From: Flavobacterium lipolyticum
GTDB lineage: Bacteria > Bacteroidota > Bacteroidia > Flavobacteriales > Flavobacteriaceae
Reading direction: 5' to 3'
NCBI RefSeq assembly: GCF_020905335.1
Contig: NZ_JAJJMN010000001.1
Span: forward strand, 3,534,001-3,598,000
Length of the DNA stretch: 64,000 bases
Part shown: piece by piece, positions 1 to 11,297 of the stretch
How positions within the stretch are numbered: position 1 is the stretch's first letter
How the letters are laid out: every line of letters begins with the position of its first letter
The notes under the pieces: model-generated
Seen by the model: the letters and a program-made list of their open reading frames with translations, nothing else
What the model was told of the DNA's origin: nothing
Database searches by the model: none
Made by a program: the position numbers and the translations under genes

Positions 1-242
1 AAGCAGTTTTAGACAAAATTGATGCTTCAAAAACAACCGAAAATATCATTTCGGGAAGTTTGGTAAAAGCCAACGGAATCTTTTTGTATGTAAGTGTGGC
101 ACTTCCTAAAATTAATATTGAAGGTACAAATGTTATTGCACTTTCACCTCAATCTCCTTTGGGAGCACACTTGATGGGAAATAAAGTGGGGTTTACTTTT
201 GAAATTAACAGCACAAAATATTTAATTCAGGAAGTTAATTAA
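1..242 (+). CDS. C-terminal part of GreA/GreB-like protein (5' end outside window)
   Basis: The reading frame is open from base 3 to the TAA at 240-242 and enters the window from the left, so only about 79 C-terminal residues are visible. The stretch IALSPQSPLGAHLMGNKVG followed by a short beta segment resembles the C-terminal FKBP-like domain of GreA/GreB transcript-cleavage factors (the SPxSPLGxxLxGKKVG pattern). Bacteroidota carry a divergent Gre-like family with this ending, often mis-annotated. The N-terminal coiled coil that would decide between a true cleavage factor and a Gre-like regulator is not in the window. No promoter or operon can be judged from here. Confidence 0.6.
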   Translation, partial: AVLDKIDASKTTENIISGSLVKANGIFLYVSVALPKINIEGTNVIALSPQSPLGAHLMGNKVGFTFEINSTKYLIQEVN

Positions 243-299
243 ATGGATTATTTGAGTTTAATATGCAGCTTCTCTTTGTTTGGGGCTGCTTTTTTTTGC

Positions 300-690
300 T
301 TAATTTTTTAAATCTAAATGTGTTGTTCCTCCGGAACTTTGCTTTGATGATTTTTTTTCAACGGATTAAAATCCGTTGCTACAATATGTATCGAGCCTTA
401 GGCTCTCGTACATCACTCTTTTGTAACTTCGTTCAGATGATTTTTTTTCAACAGATTAAAAATTTCTGTTTAGATATGTGTAGAACTTAAGGTTTTTATG
501 CAAAAGTTCCGAAGGAACGCTTTATTTTGTAACGACGGATTTCAATCCGTCGAAAAGGTGTAAACGCGAGTCATAAGTTCCGTAGGAACGATCCGTTGTT
601 GCAATATATGTAAAGATCAAGGATTTTATATACAAGTTCCGGAGGAACGGTTTATCTTGTAGCAACGGATTTTAATCCGTTAAAGAGGCA
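300..690. repeat. Cluster of REP-like palindromes (GTTCC-N-GGAAC and AACGGATT-N-AATCCGTT units)
   Basis: The 816-bp gap between the Gre-like gene and asnB holds no credible gene. Instead it has at least four GTTCC(G/T)nnGGAAC-type palindromes (about 315, 508, 576 and 635) and several AACGGATTnnAATCCGTT palindromes (about 360, 535, 663), in both orientations and in degenerate forms. The same two units occur together near 55.05-55.14 kb and 55.85-55.93 kb. From about 690 to 1058 the sequence is very AT-rich and I see only a weak promoter-like CATCTTTG at about 1010. Confidence 0.75.
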
Positions 691-1058
691 TGAATACCAA
701 TCAATATAAAGTTTATCAATCTTTAGATAATTTCTCCCTAAACTTCGGGATTGATTGAAACAATAATTTCAGAATAGTATTTATTCTTCTCTTTGAGAAT
801 CTGTTAATGATTCTGATGTTTGCTGTGATTTAATTTAAATATTTCTCTGTTCGTTTGCTTTTTTTTCTTTTATGAAGCTCGAAATTGAAATTTTTAAGTT
901 TAGACCTTTTTTTTATACTTAAATTTTATATTTTATATGTAAAAATTCATTTTTAGTTTTAAATTGTAATTGAAACTACTATATGTGTTTTTCAATTGTA
1001 ACTGATATCGCATCTTTGCTTCATCAAATTAAAATTTTATAATTAAAAATATATAGTT

Positions 1059-2735
1059 ATGTGTGGAATCGTATGCGCCTTTGATCTGAAGCAAAAAGCT
1101 GAGACTTTAAGACCTCAGGTCTTGGAAATGTCTAAAATTATCCGTCACCGCGGACCGGACTGGAGCGGAATATATAGTAATGATAAGGCAATTTTATCAC
1201 ACGAGCGTCTGGCGATTGTAGATCCGGCCTCAGGAAAACAGCCATTATTTACGGAAGATAAAAAACTGGTTTTGGCTGCAAACGGTGAAATTTATAACCA
1301 CAGAGAATTACGTAAACAATTTCAGGGAAAATACAACTTTCAGACCGAAAGTGACTGTGAAGTAATCCTCGCACTTTACAGAGAAAAAGGACCTCATTTT
1401 GTAGATGAAATGAATGGAATCTTTGGATTTGCAATCTATGATGTAGAGAAAGATGAGTATTTTATAGCTCGTGATCACATGGGAATTATTCCATTGTACA
1501 TTGGCTGGGATCAACACGGAACGTTCTATGTTGCTTCTGAATTAAAAGCCCTGGAAGGGTACTGTACAAAAATCCAACTGTTTCCTCCGGGACATTATAT
1601 GACCAGTAAAGATGGCGAATTTGTACAATGGTACAAAAGAGACTGGACAGAATATGAAGCAGTAAAAGACAATGAAACCAGTATTCCTGAAATCAAAAAA
1701 GCGCTTGAAGCAGCAGTTCACAGACAATTAATGAGTGATGTTCCTTACGGAGTTTTACTTTCAGGAGGTTTAGATTCATCTATTACTTCAGCTGTAGCCA
1801 AAAAATTTGCACAAAAACGTATCGAGTCAGATGATACGACAGATGCGTGGTATCCGCAATTGCACTCTTTTTCAGTTGGTTTAGAAGGATCACCTGATTT
1901 GGCAGCAGCGCAGGTTGTAGCAAAACATATCGGAACCATTCACCATGAAATTAAATTTACCATTCAGGAAGGATTGGACGCTGTTCGTGACGTGATTTAT
2001 AACTTAGAAACTTATGACGTAACAACCGTCAGAGCCTCGACACCAATGTGGTTAATGGCGAGAGTGATCAAATCAATGGGAATCAAAATGGTATTGTCAG
2101 GAGAAGGAGCAGACGAATTGTTCGGAGGGTATCTGTATTTCCATAAAGCACCAAACGCGAGAGAATTCCACGAAGAAAACGTTCGTAAATTAGGGAAACT
2201 GCACATGTACGATTGTTTACGTGCCAATAAGAGTTTAGCGGCCTGGGGAATTGAAGGACGTGTTCCGTTTTTGGATAAAGAATTTATGGATGTTGCCATG
2301 AGAATCAACCCACAGGATAAAATGATCAACAAAGAGCATCCAATGGAAAAATGGGTCGTTCGTAAAGCATTTGAAGACATGTTGCCTGAAAGTGTTGCCT
2401 GGAGACAAAAAGAACAATTTTCAGACGGTGTTGGATACAGTTGGATTGATACTTTGAAAGAAGTGGTAGCCCAAGAAGTTTCAGACGAACAATTGGCCAA
2501 TGCAAAGTATAAATTCCCATTGCAGACACCAACGTCTAAAGAAGAGTATTACTACCGTTCTATTTTTGCGGAACATTTTCCAAGTGACGCGGCTGCATTA
2601 TGTGTACCTCAGGAAGCAAGTGTAGCGTGTAGTACAAAAATTGCTTTAGAATGGGATGAGGCTTTCAAAAACATGAACGATCCTTCAGGAAGAGCTGTAG
2701 CGAGTGTTCATGATGATGCATACGTGAAAGCATAA
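1059..2735 (+). CDS. asnB: Asparagine synthase B, glutamine-hydrolysing
   Basis: Makes asparagine from aspartate, ATP and glutamine in the cytoplasm. The protein has 558 residues, close to E. coli AsnB. The N-terminal Ntn glutaminase domain (about 1-200) has the nucleophile Cys2 right after the start Met, plus Arg50 (HERL) and Asn75 (NGEIYN), the residues that hold glutamine. The synthetase domain has the PP-loop motif SGGLDSS beginning at Ser235 and the later SGEGADELFGGY motif. The Cys2 requirement fixes the start. It is followed by a terminator hairpin and, 317 bp further, by a paralogue on the same strand that has lost the glutaminase residues. This copy is the normal enzyme of the pair. 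Confidence 0.95.
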   Translation: MCGIVCAFDLKQKAETLRPQVLEMSKIIRHRGPDWSGIYSNDKAILSHERLAIVDPASGKQPLFTEDKKLVLAANGEIYNHRELRKQFQGKYNFQTESDCEVILALYREKGPHFVDEMNGIFGFAIYDVEKDEYFIARDHMGIIPLYIGWDQHGTFYVASELKALEGYCTKIQLFPPGHYMTSKDGEFVQWYKRDWTEYEAVKDNETSIPEIKKALEAAVHRQLMSDVPYGVLLSGGLDSSITSAVAKKFAQKRIESDDTTDAWYPQLHSFSVGLEGSPDLAAAQVVAKHIGTIHHEIKFTIQEGLDAVRDVIYNLETYDVTTVRASTPMWLMARVIKSMGIKMVLSGEGADELFGGYLYFHKAPNAREFHEENVRKLGKLHMYDCLRANKSLAAWGIEGRVPFLDKEFMDVAMRINPQDKMINKEHPMEKWVVRKAFEDMLPESVAWRQKEQFSDGVGYSWIDTLKEVVAQEVSDEQLANAKYKFPLQTPTSKEEYYYRSIFAEHFPSDAAALCVPQEASVACSTKIALEWDEAFKNMNDPSGRAVASVHDDAYVKA

Positions 2736-2771
2736 GCAAGTATTTTTAGAATTAGTATATATATATTTCCG

Positions 2772-2803
2772 AAAGACGTTCTCAGTACTGGGGACGTTTT
2801 TCT
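2772..2803 (+). terminator. Rho-independent terminator after asnB
   Basis: A 12-bp stem with several G-U pairs (AAAGACGTTCTC against GGGGACGTTTTT) around a 6-base loop runs into a T-rich tract 37 bp after the asnB stop. It suggests asnB and the paralogue downstream are transcribed separately. The rest of this 317-bp gap is AT-rich and I recognise nothing in it. Confidence 0.65.
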
Positions 2804-3052
2804 TGTCTTTGAATGTTAAATTGTATAATTTCAGTTAGTTAAAAGTTTTTTTAAGCAATGATCTGATTTTACTTTTTTATATTTGGCATTTGCTGAAATA
2901 AAAATGGTAAGAACTAAAAATGTAGCTGAATAAGTACATAAAATTCAGAAATAATATTTAGCTTAGCCAAACATTAGAAAAAGATTAAATATTGGATTAA
3001 CGTATTTAATGTTTAAAAGAATAAAGAGAATAATAAAAAAATATAGAACAGT

Positions 3053-4669
3053 ATGTCTGGATTATTAGCTGTTATAGGTAAAGGTAAAGACCCGCAACTC
3101 GTAAAAGAACTTTCTGCAAGAATGTCGCATCGTGGTCCTGATGAAAGTGATTTACATATTATGGAAAATGGCAGTATCATTTGCCATGAAAGTTTGTCGA
3201 TTATTGATTTAAAATCTGGTAAGCAGCCTATTCAGGGAACGAACAAGGCCTGGATGGTGCATGATGGAGAGATTTACAACTATCAGGAACTAAAAGACAC
3301 AGTCTTAAAAGGGCATACCTTCAGAACAAAATCAGATTCAGAAGTTATCGTGCATTTGTACGAAGAACTTGGGCATAAGTTTTGTCATATGCTGGATGGT
3401 GATTTTGCTTTTGTAATTGTTGATGGAGATAATTATATAGCAGCCAGAGATGCAGTTGGTGTAAAACCATTGTATTATGGACTGGATGAGAGAGGGAGAA
3501 TTTATTTCTCATCAGAAATGAAGTCCATTTCAGATCAGTGCAAATCCTTTTCAACTTTTCCTCCGGGGCACTATTATACAGGGAAAACCGGTTTTGTAAA
3601 ATACTACAATCCCGAATATGAAGACCACTCCAAAGCCAATCAAAAATTAGATTTAGATTTAATTCGGAATACTTTAATTGAAGCAACCCGTAAACGTTTA
3701 ATGAGCGAAGTTCCTGTGGGAGTATTACTTTCAGGAGGATTAGATTCTTCATTAACGTCAGCGATTGCTGCGCGATTATTGAAAGAAAACGGAGAAAAAC
3801 TGCATTCGTTTTCTATCGGATTAGATGCTGATGCACCTGATAATAAAGCGGCAAGATCTGCGGCAGCATTTTTAGGGACGGAACATCACGAAATCTATTT
3901 TACAGTTGAAGAAGGAATTGAGGTTTTAGAAAAAGTAATTTATCATATTGAAACTTATGATATTATCTCGGTACGATCAGGAGTGCCATTGTATTTGTTG
4001 TCAAAGGTAATTGCTGATAAAGGAATTAAAGTAATTCTTTCCGGTGAAGGTGCCGATGAGGTTTTTGGAGGTCATTTGTATTTTAGAAATGCACCATCAG
4101 CAGAGGAATTTCAGGATGAAACTATCGAAAGAGTACAAAAATTGTTTACTGCTGATTTACTGCGTGCCGATAAAATACCAATGGCACATGGACTAGAAGC
4201 GAGAATTCCGTTTTTGGATAAAGAATTTTTAGAGGCGTCAATCCGAATCAAAACCATAGAAAAACAACCCAAAACATACGATGGAATTGAAAAATACATT
4301 TTGAGAAAAGCTTTTGATACACCAGAGGATCCTTATTTGCCAGAGGAAGTTTTATGGAGGCAGAAAGAACAGTTTTCGGATGGAGTGGGATACAACTGGG
4401 TAGATGAATTGATTGAATTCTGCGCGGGACAGGTTTCAGACGAACAGCTTGCAGGAGCAAGTGCAGAATTTCCGTATAATTCACCAACAACTAAGGAAGC
4501 TTATCTGTACAGATCGATTTTTCATAAATTCTATCCACAAGTTAGTTCAGCACAAACCGTTAGAAAATGGATACCGAAATGGCAGGAAAATCAGGATCCG
4601 AGCGGAAGAGCTAATGCAGCGCACGTCAAAGCAGGTGTTGAAGCTTCGAGAGCAGGAATTGTTGCTTAA
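3053..4669 (+). CDS. AsnB paralogue with degenerate glutaminase domain
   Basis: A 538-residue protein colinear with AsnB. The synthetase half looks intact: SGGLDSS begins at Ser227, followed by SGEGADEVFGGH and a conserved C-terminal FSDGVGYNW region. The glutaminase half has lost its chemistry. The second residue is Ser instead of the nucleophile Cys, the HERL Arg is Ser47 (HESL), and the NGEIYN Asn is Asp71 (DGEIYN). From the family this should abolish glutamine hydrolysis, leaving ammonia-dependent asparagine synthesis, another amide or adenylation reaction, or a regulatory role beside asnB. The frame is open and fully conserved in length, so it does not look like a decaying pseudogene. 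It has its own terminator downstream. Confidence 0.85.
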   Translation: MSGLLAVIGKGKDPQLVKELSARMSHRGPDESDLHIMENGSIICHESLSIIDLKSGKQPIQGTNKAWMVHDGEIYNYQELKDTVLKGHTFRTKSDSEVIVHLYEELGHKFCHMLDGDFAFVIVDGDNYIAARDAVGVKPLYYGLDERGRIYFSSEMKSISDQCKSFSTFPPGHYYTGKTGFVKYYNPEYEDHSKANQKLDLDLIRNTLIEATRKRLMSEVPVGVLLSGGLDSSLTSAIAARLLKENGEKLHSFSIGLDADAPDNKAARSAAAFLGTEHHEIYFTVEEGIEVLEKVIYHIETYDIISVRSGVPLYLLSKVIADKGIKVILSGEGADEVFGGHLYFRNAPSAEEFQDETIERVQKLFTADLLRADKIPMAHGLEARIPFLDKEFLEASIRIKTIEKQPKTYDGIEKYILRKAFDTPEDPYLPEEVLWRQKEQFSDGVGYNWVDELIEFCAGQVSDEQLAGASAEFPYNSPTTKEAYLYRSIFHKFYPQVSSAQTVRKWIPKWQENQDPSGRANAAHVKAGVEASRAGIVA

Positions 4670-4730
4670 AGTATGAAAGGAGCGCTGCTTCTTAATAGAT
4701 GGAACACAATCATTATTGAAAATAAGTTTT

Positions 4731-4775
4731 AAAAAATCCGGAAAGACATGTCAAATGTAGTTCCGGATTTTTTTA
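4731..4775 (+). terminator. Terminator after the asnB paralogue
   Basis: A perfect 12-bp inverted repeat, AAAAAATCCGGA and TCCGGATTTTTT, with a 19-base loop and a T run, begins 61 bp after the stop codon. Confidence 0.85.
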
Positions 4776-4799
4776 TGATTTGAAAGAAGAAAAACTTTT

Positions 4800-4882
4800 A
4801 GTTACCAAAACTCAAATTCCAAAACCCGAAACTTTAAACTTTAAACTTGAAACCCGAAACCTGAAACCCGAAACCTGAAAAT
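4800..4882. repeat. Low-complexity AAACCYGAAAC repeat
   Basis: Short units such as AAACCCGAAAC, AAACCTGAAAC and AAACTTTAAACTT follow each other in this stretch of the 327-bp gap before the M16 peptidase gene. They do not code for anything credible. Confidence 0.6.
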
Positions 4883-4933
4883 TTAAGATCTGAATCCTTG
4901 AACATTTCTAAAAACTAAGTTAATTGTCGCTCT

Positions 4934-4960
4934 TTGTGTTTAGGAAAAATATTATATTTG
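4934..4960 (+). promoter_or_regulatory. Flavobacterial-type promoter for the M16 peptidase
   Basis: A TTG at 4934-4936 and TATATTTG at 4953-4960 are separated by 16 bp and lie 36 bp before the start codon, matching the known TTG / TANNTTTG promoter pattern of this group (spacing slightly short). Confidence 0.55.
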
Positions 4961-4996
4961 GTTACCATTAATAACTAACCATTTTAAACTTTATCT

Positions 4997-7732
4997 ATGA
5001 GAAACTTATTGCTTAGCAGTGTTTTGTGCTGCTCACTAGCTTCATTAAGTCCGGTGTATGCACAAAAAACTGACCTGCCAAAATATATTAAAAATGTCGA
5101 AGGAGTAAAAGAATATTCTCTGAATAACGGATTGAAAGTGCTCTTGATTCCGGATGCTTCCCAAAGTAATATGGTGGTAAATATTGTCTACAATGTCGGC
5201 TCTAGAAACGAAGGTTACGGAGAGAAAGGGATGGCTCACTTATTGGAGCATATGCTTTTTAAGAGTACCAAAAATTTAGGGGACATTAAAAAAATGCTTT
5301 CTGAAAAAGGAGGCGCTGCTAATGGTACAACCTGGCTGGATCGTACCAATTATTATGAAGTTTTTCCATCGAATGATGAAAATCTGAAATGGAGTATTGA
5401 AATGGAAGCAGACCGAATGATCAATGCGACTATTTTACAGACCGATTTAGATAAAGAATTTTCTGTAGTTAGAAACGAGTTCGAAATAGGAGAAAACAAC
5501 CCTGATGGTGTTTTACAGGAAAGAATACTTTCTTCAGCTTATTTGTGGCACAATTACGGAAAAAGTACCATTGGAAGTAAAGAAGATATTGAACGCGTAA
5601 AAGCAAACAGATTAAGAGTTTTCTATGAGAAATATTATCAGCCGGATAATTCAACCTTGATAATTGCCGGAAAATTTGATGAGAAAAAAGCACTGCAGTA
5701 TGTAGGTCAATATTTTGGAAGTATTGCAAAACCTAAAAGAGTTTTGGATAAAACGTATACGATAGAGCCGGCACAAGATGGCGAAAAGTACGTGGAGCTG
5801 AAAAGAGCCGGAGACAGTAAAAATATCGGAGCATTGTATCACACCGCAGCCTATGCAGATAAAGACTATGCAGCAATTGATGCTTTGGGTGAAATTTTAA
5901 CAGCCGATCCGTCGGGTTATTTGTACAAATCATTGGTAGAAACTCAAAAGATTTCCAGTATTTATTATTGGCAGCCAACCACCAGAGATGCCAGTTTTGT
6001 GTATTTTGGAGTAGCTGTTCCTAATGATAAAGACGTTGTAGCAACAAAAGAACTGGTAAGAGCCGAACTGGATAAAATTGGATCAACCCAATACACGGAT
6101 GAAGATGTAAGCAGAGCAAAAGCTAAGATTATTAAGCAAATTGAAGGGGTTAAAAATAATACCATTTCTTTTGCTATAAATCTTACCGAAATTGTGGGGG
6201 CAGGCGATTACAGATTAGGTTTCCTGTATAGAGATGCAATCGAAAAACTTACAAAAGAAGACATACAAAGAGTTGCGGAAAAGTATTTTAAAAGTAACAA
6301 CAGAACTGTCGGAGTATTTATTCCTTCAAAAGACGAACAAAGAGTTAAACCGGTCGAATATACTGACGAGCAATTAGCGGCTTTTACTAAAGACTACAAA
6401 GGAAAAGCACTTGAAAAAGAAGCGGCTCCGTTTGAAACTTCTATTAAGAATCTGAAACAAAATTTTGTTGAAGGAAAGCTAAGTAATGGTGCTAAGTATG
6501 GCTTGATTAAAAAAGAAATTAAAGGAGGAAAAGTTCAGGCAGCGTTTAAATTTCCGGTAAGTAATGAAAAGGATTTGTCCGGAAAATCAGATGTTGGTGC
6601 CATTTTGGCTCAATTGTTAAAGACCGGTACCACCACCCGTACAAAAGAACAAATTACTGATCGTTTAGATCTTCTGAAATCAAGTTTATCATTTGGTTTT
6701 TCAGGACAAACATTAACGGTAAGTGTCAGCACCTATAAAGAAAGTTTTAAGGAAGTAATGGAAATCTTAGGAGATTTATTGACTAATGCTACTTTTCCGC
6801 AAAATGAGTTAACCAAAACAATCAGTGAATACAATACCTACTTAGAATCGAATTTAAATGACCCTAATTCTTTGGCCTTTATTGAAGTTTCAAGACAAAC
6901 CTCTAAATATCCAAAAGAGAGTATTTTCTACACTGCGACCGTTCAGGAACAAATTGATGCTTACAAAAAGATAAAACAGCCGGAACTTATTGATTTCTAT
7001 AAAAACATTTTAGGGGGAAATAATGGAGTAGGGACTGTAGTGGGAGATTTAGAAGCCAAATCTACAGCTCAGATTTTAGAGAGTACTTTTGGTAAATGGA
7101 ATTCCAAATCAAAATATGAAAGAGCAATACCTACTTATTTTGAAACACAGAAAGCCGATAAAGAGTATATTACTCCTGATAAAGAAAATGCGGTTGCTGT
7201 GGGTAAAATCAGTTTTAAAATGACTCAGAAAGATGCTGATTATCCTGCTTTTGTGATGGCCAATGAAATGTTAGGAAACGGAGGTTTTCTAAGCGCAAGA
7301 ATACCGATGCGATTGAGAGAAAAAGAAGGAATCAGCTATGGAGCAGGATCGTTCGTAAATGTACCCATCACCAATGATGTTTCGTATTGGGCTTATTACG
7401 CATTTTTAAATCCAACGAAGAAAAATGCCGTTGAGATTGCGGCAAAAGAAGAAATTGCAAAAGCATTAAAAGAGGGCTTCACAGCAGAAGAGTTAAAATC
7501 AAATCTTGTGAGCTGGCTTAATGAAAGAAAAACCCGATTGGGAGATGACGGAACTTTAATGGATTTGACGAATACTTATCTGCAATACGGAGTTCCTTTG
7601 GAAGATTATGATACTCTTGAAGCTAAAGTTAAAGCCTTGAAAATCGAAGAGGTAAATGCGGTTGCGAAAAAGTACTTAAGTTTAGATAAAATGACTTCTG
7701 TTTATGTTGGAGATTTTAATAAAAAACAATAA
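4997..7732 (+). CDS. Secreted M16 family zinc metallopeptidase, two tandem M16 units
   Basis: A 911-residue insulinase-like protease of the pitrilysin family. A signal peptide occupies about 1-22 (cleavage near VYA-Q), so it acts in the periplasm or at the cell surface. The N-terminal half has the inverted zinc motif HLLEH (His81, Glu84, His85) followed about 75 residues later by the acidic third-ligand region. The C-terminal half repeats the M16 fold but has no HxxEH, as is usual for the non-catalytic half. M16 proteins of this size form a clamshell around peptide substrates. Substrate is unknown. It is a single-gene transcription unit with its own promoter and terminator. Confidence 0.9.
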   Translation: MRNLLLSSVLCCSLASLSPVYAQKTDLPKYIKNVEGVKEYSLNNGLKVLLIPDASQSNMVVNIVYNVGSRNEGYGEKGMAHLLEHMLFKSTKNLGDIKKMLSEKGGAANGTTWLDRTNYYEVFPSNDENLKWSIEMEADRMINATILQTDLDKEFSVVRNEFEIGENNPDGVLQERILSSAYLWHNYGKSTIGSKEDIERVKANRLRVFYEKYYQPDNSTLIIAGKFDEKKALQYVGQYFGSIAKPKRVLDKTYTIEPAQDGEKYVELKRAGDSKNIGALYHTAAYADKDYAAIDALGEILTADPSGYLYKSLVETQKISSIYYWQPTTRDASFVYFGVAVPNDKDVVATKELVRAELDKIGSTQYTDEDVSRAKAKIIKQIEGVKNNTISFAINLTEIVGAGDYRLGFLYRDAIEKLTKEDIQRVAEKYFKSNNRTVGVFIPSKDEQRVKPVEYTDEQLAAFTKDYKGKALEKEAAPFETSIKNLKQNFVEGKLSNGAKYGLIKKEIKGGKVQAAFKFPVSNEKDLSGKSDVGAILAQLLKTGTTTRTKEQITDRLDLLKSSLSFGFSGQTLTVSVSTYKESFKEVMEILGDLLTNATFPQNELTKTISEYNTYLESNLNDPNSLAFIEVSRQTSKYPKESIFYTATVQEQIDAYKKIKQPELIDFYKNILGGNNGVGTVVGDLEAKSTAQILESTFGKWNSKSKYERAIPTYFETQKADKEYITPDKENAVAVGKISFKMTQKDADYPAFVMANEMLGNGGFLSARIPMRLREKEGISYGAGSFVNVPITNDVSYWAYYAFLNPTKKNAVEIAAKEEIAKALKEGFTAEELKSNLVSWLNERKTRLGDDGTLMDLTNTYLQYGVPLEDYDTLEAKVKALKIEEVNAVAKKYLSLDKMTSVYVGDFNKKQ

Positions 7733-7793
7733 AGATTAGAAAAATCAATTTAAAAAATCCAAATTCCATTTTCAAGGAGTTTTAAATTCATAG

Positions 7794-7832
7794 AAACCGA
7801 AATGCATTTTATAATGTTATTTCGGTTTTTTT
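7794..7832 (+). terminator. Terminator after the M16 peptidase
   Basis: The arms AAACCGAAAT and ATTTCGGTTT are followed by a T run, 62 bp after the stop. The remainder of the 352-bp gap up to gyrB is AT-rich, with a promoter-like element at its end. Confidence 0.8.
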
Positions 7833-8027
7833 ATACGGTTTAAAAAATAGGCGTTTTGTAATTTAGGCTCTATAAAAGCAATTGATTTTTTGTTGCATTC
7901 TAAATTTTTCGAATTTGGAATTTAAGGAAATTGGAATTTAAGTCTTCTTTTAAGCATATTTTTAGGTTTTTCAGACAATTGTGTTGATAACTTAAGTGCT
8001 TTAAATCGGAATTTTATGAGTATATAA

Positions 8028-10025
<1,998 letters not shown>

Positions 10026-10039
10026 TAAATTTTAACCAT

Positions 10040-10085
10040 CAATTCGTTTAATTGTTTAAATTTACTTAAACGATTAAACGAATTG
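10040..10085. repeat. 20-bp stem inverted repeat between gyrB and mdh
   Basis: The arms CAATTCGTTTAATTGTTTAA and TTAAACGATTAAACGAATTG pair over 20 bp with one G-T mismatch. Similar TTTAATCGTTTA-type sequence recurs at 18.1, 18.55 and 29.5-29.6 kb. There is no U tract directly after the stem, so it is a repeat or processing hairpin rather than a clear terminator. Confidence 0.6.
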
Positions 10086-10134
10086 TCGATTTATCAAACA
10101 AACAAATTAATTAATAACCGATAAAGTATAAAAT

Positions 10135-11070
10135 ATGAAAGTTACCATTGTAGGAGCAGGAAATGTTGGAGCTACCTGTGCAGATGTTATTTCTTATAGA
10201 GGAATTGCAAGCGAAGTAGTGTTGTTGGATATTAAAGAAGGTTTTGCCGAAGGGAAAGCGTTGGATATTATGCAATGTGCCACAAATACAGGTTTTAATA
10301 CCAAAGTATCTGGGGTGACCAATGATTATTCTAAAACTGCCGGAAGTGATGTAGTAGTTATTACATCTGGAATTCCAAGAAAACCAGGAATGACCCGTGA
10401 AGAATTAATAGGTATAAATGCAGGAATTGTAAAAACAGTTACCGAAAACGTACTAAAATATTCTCCGGATACTATTATAGTTGTAGTTTCTAATCCAATG
10501 GATACGATGACGTATTTGGCATTGAAATCGACCGGAGTACCAAAAAACAGAATTATTGGTATGGGTGGAGCGTTAGACAGTTCTCGTTTCAGAACCTATC
10601 TTTCACTAGCTTTAGATAAACCAGCAAACGATATCTCGGCAATGGTTATTGGAGGGCATGGTGATACTACTATGATTCCATTAACCCGTCTGGCCTCTTA
10701 CAACGGAATTCCGGTAACTGAATTTCTTTCAGAAGAAGTATTACAAAAAGTGGCTGCCGATACTATGGTGGGTGGAGCAACACTTACAGGTCTTTTGGGA
10801 ACATCAGCATGGTATGCGCCGGGAGCTTCTGTGGCTTATTTGGTAGATAGTATTTTGAATGATCAGAAAAAAATGATCGCCTGCTCTGTTTTTGTGGAAG
10901 GAGAGTATGGACAAAATGATATCTGTATAGGTGTACCTTGTATAATTGGTAAAAATGGAGTCGAAGAAATATTAGACATTCAGTTAAACGATCATGAAAA
11001 AGCCTTATTTGCGAAAAGCGCAGATGCGGTGAGAAGCATGAATGACGCTTTAAAATCGATTTTAGTATAA
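10135..11070 (+). CDS. mdh: Malate dehydrogenase
   Basis: Oxidises malate to oxaloacetate with NAD in the TCA cycle. The 311-residue protein has the Rossmann motif GAGNVG at residues 7-12 and an acidic residue at the end of strand beta-2 (LLDIKEG), which fits NAD preference. GIPRKPGMTREEL is the mobile substrate loop with its Arg residues. The catalytic base is His175 in IGGHGDTT. The length and sequence fit the LDH-like bacterial MDH group typical of Bacteroidota. A terminator lies directly downstream. Confidence 0.95.
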   Translation: MKVTIVGAGNVGATCADVISYRGIASEVVLLDIKEGFAEGKALDIMQCATNTGFNTKVSGVTNDYSKTAGSDVVVITSGIPRKPGMTREELIGINAGIVKTVTENVLKYSPDTIIVVVSNPMDTMTYLALKSTGVPKNRIIGMGGALDSSRFRTYLSLALDKPANDISAMVIGGHGDTTMIPLTRLASYNGIPVTEFLSEEVLQKVAADTMVGGATLTGLLGTSAWYAPGASVAYLVDSILNDQKKMIACSVFVEGEYGQNDICIGVPCIIGKNGVEEILDIQLNDHEKALFAKSADAVRSMNDALKSILV

Positions 11071-11087
11071 CAAATTTCGTAAAAAGA

Positions 11088-11118
11088 GGAAAAGGCTGCA
11101 CTTTTGCAGTCTTTTTTT
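11088..11118 (+). terminator. Terminator after mdh
   Basis: The hairpin AAAGGCTGCA / TGCAGTCTTT has a short loop and is followed by eight T residues, about 20 bp after the mdh stop. Confidence 0.8.
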
Positions 11119-11139
11119 TGAGATTAATTAATAAATAAA

Positions 11140-11170
11140 TTGGTTAATCTTTTCGTTAATTATATATTTG
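11140..11170 (+). promoter_or_regulatory. Promoter for secDF
   Basis: TTG at 11140-11142 and TATATTTG at 11163-11170 are separated by 20 bp, an exact match to the flavobacterial pattern. The predicted start leaves a leader of about 120 nt that contains a small hairpin (GATTTTTT / AAAAAATC, about 11207-11229) before the secDF start codon. Confidence 0.65.
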
Positions 11171-11297
11171 CTCGGGTTAAAAAAAATGTTGTAATTCGTG
11201 ATCTTGATTTTTTAGTGCTAAAAAATCATATCAGGGCTTATTCTATGGGACTTTAAAACAAAAACAAACAATAAAAAATAATTAATTTTTAGTAATA

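Noticed and set aside
263..490. 75-residue ORF in the upstream palindrome cluster
   Set aside because: It runs through the REP-like repeats and its sequence (repeated FFQRIK/FFQQIK) only reflects the repeat units.
2012..2500. 162-residue minus-strand ORF inside asnB
   Set aside because: Antisense shadow of a conserved gene with no start-region signals.
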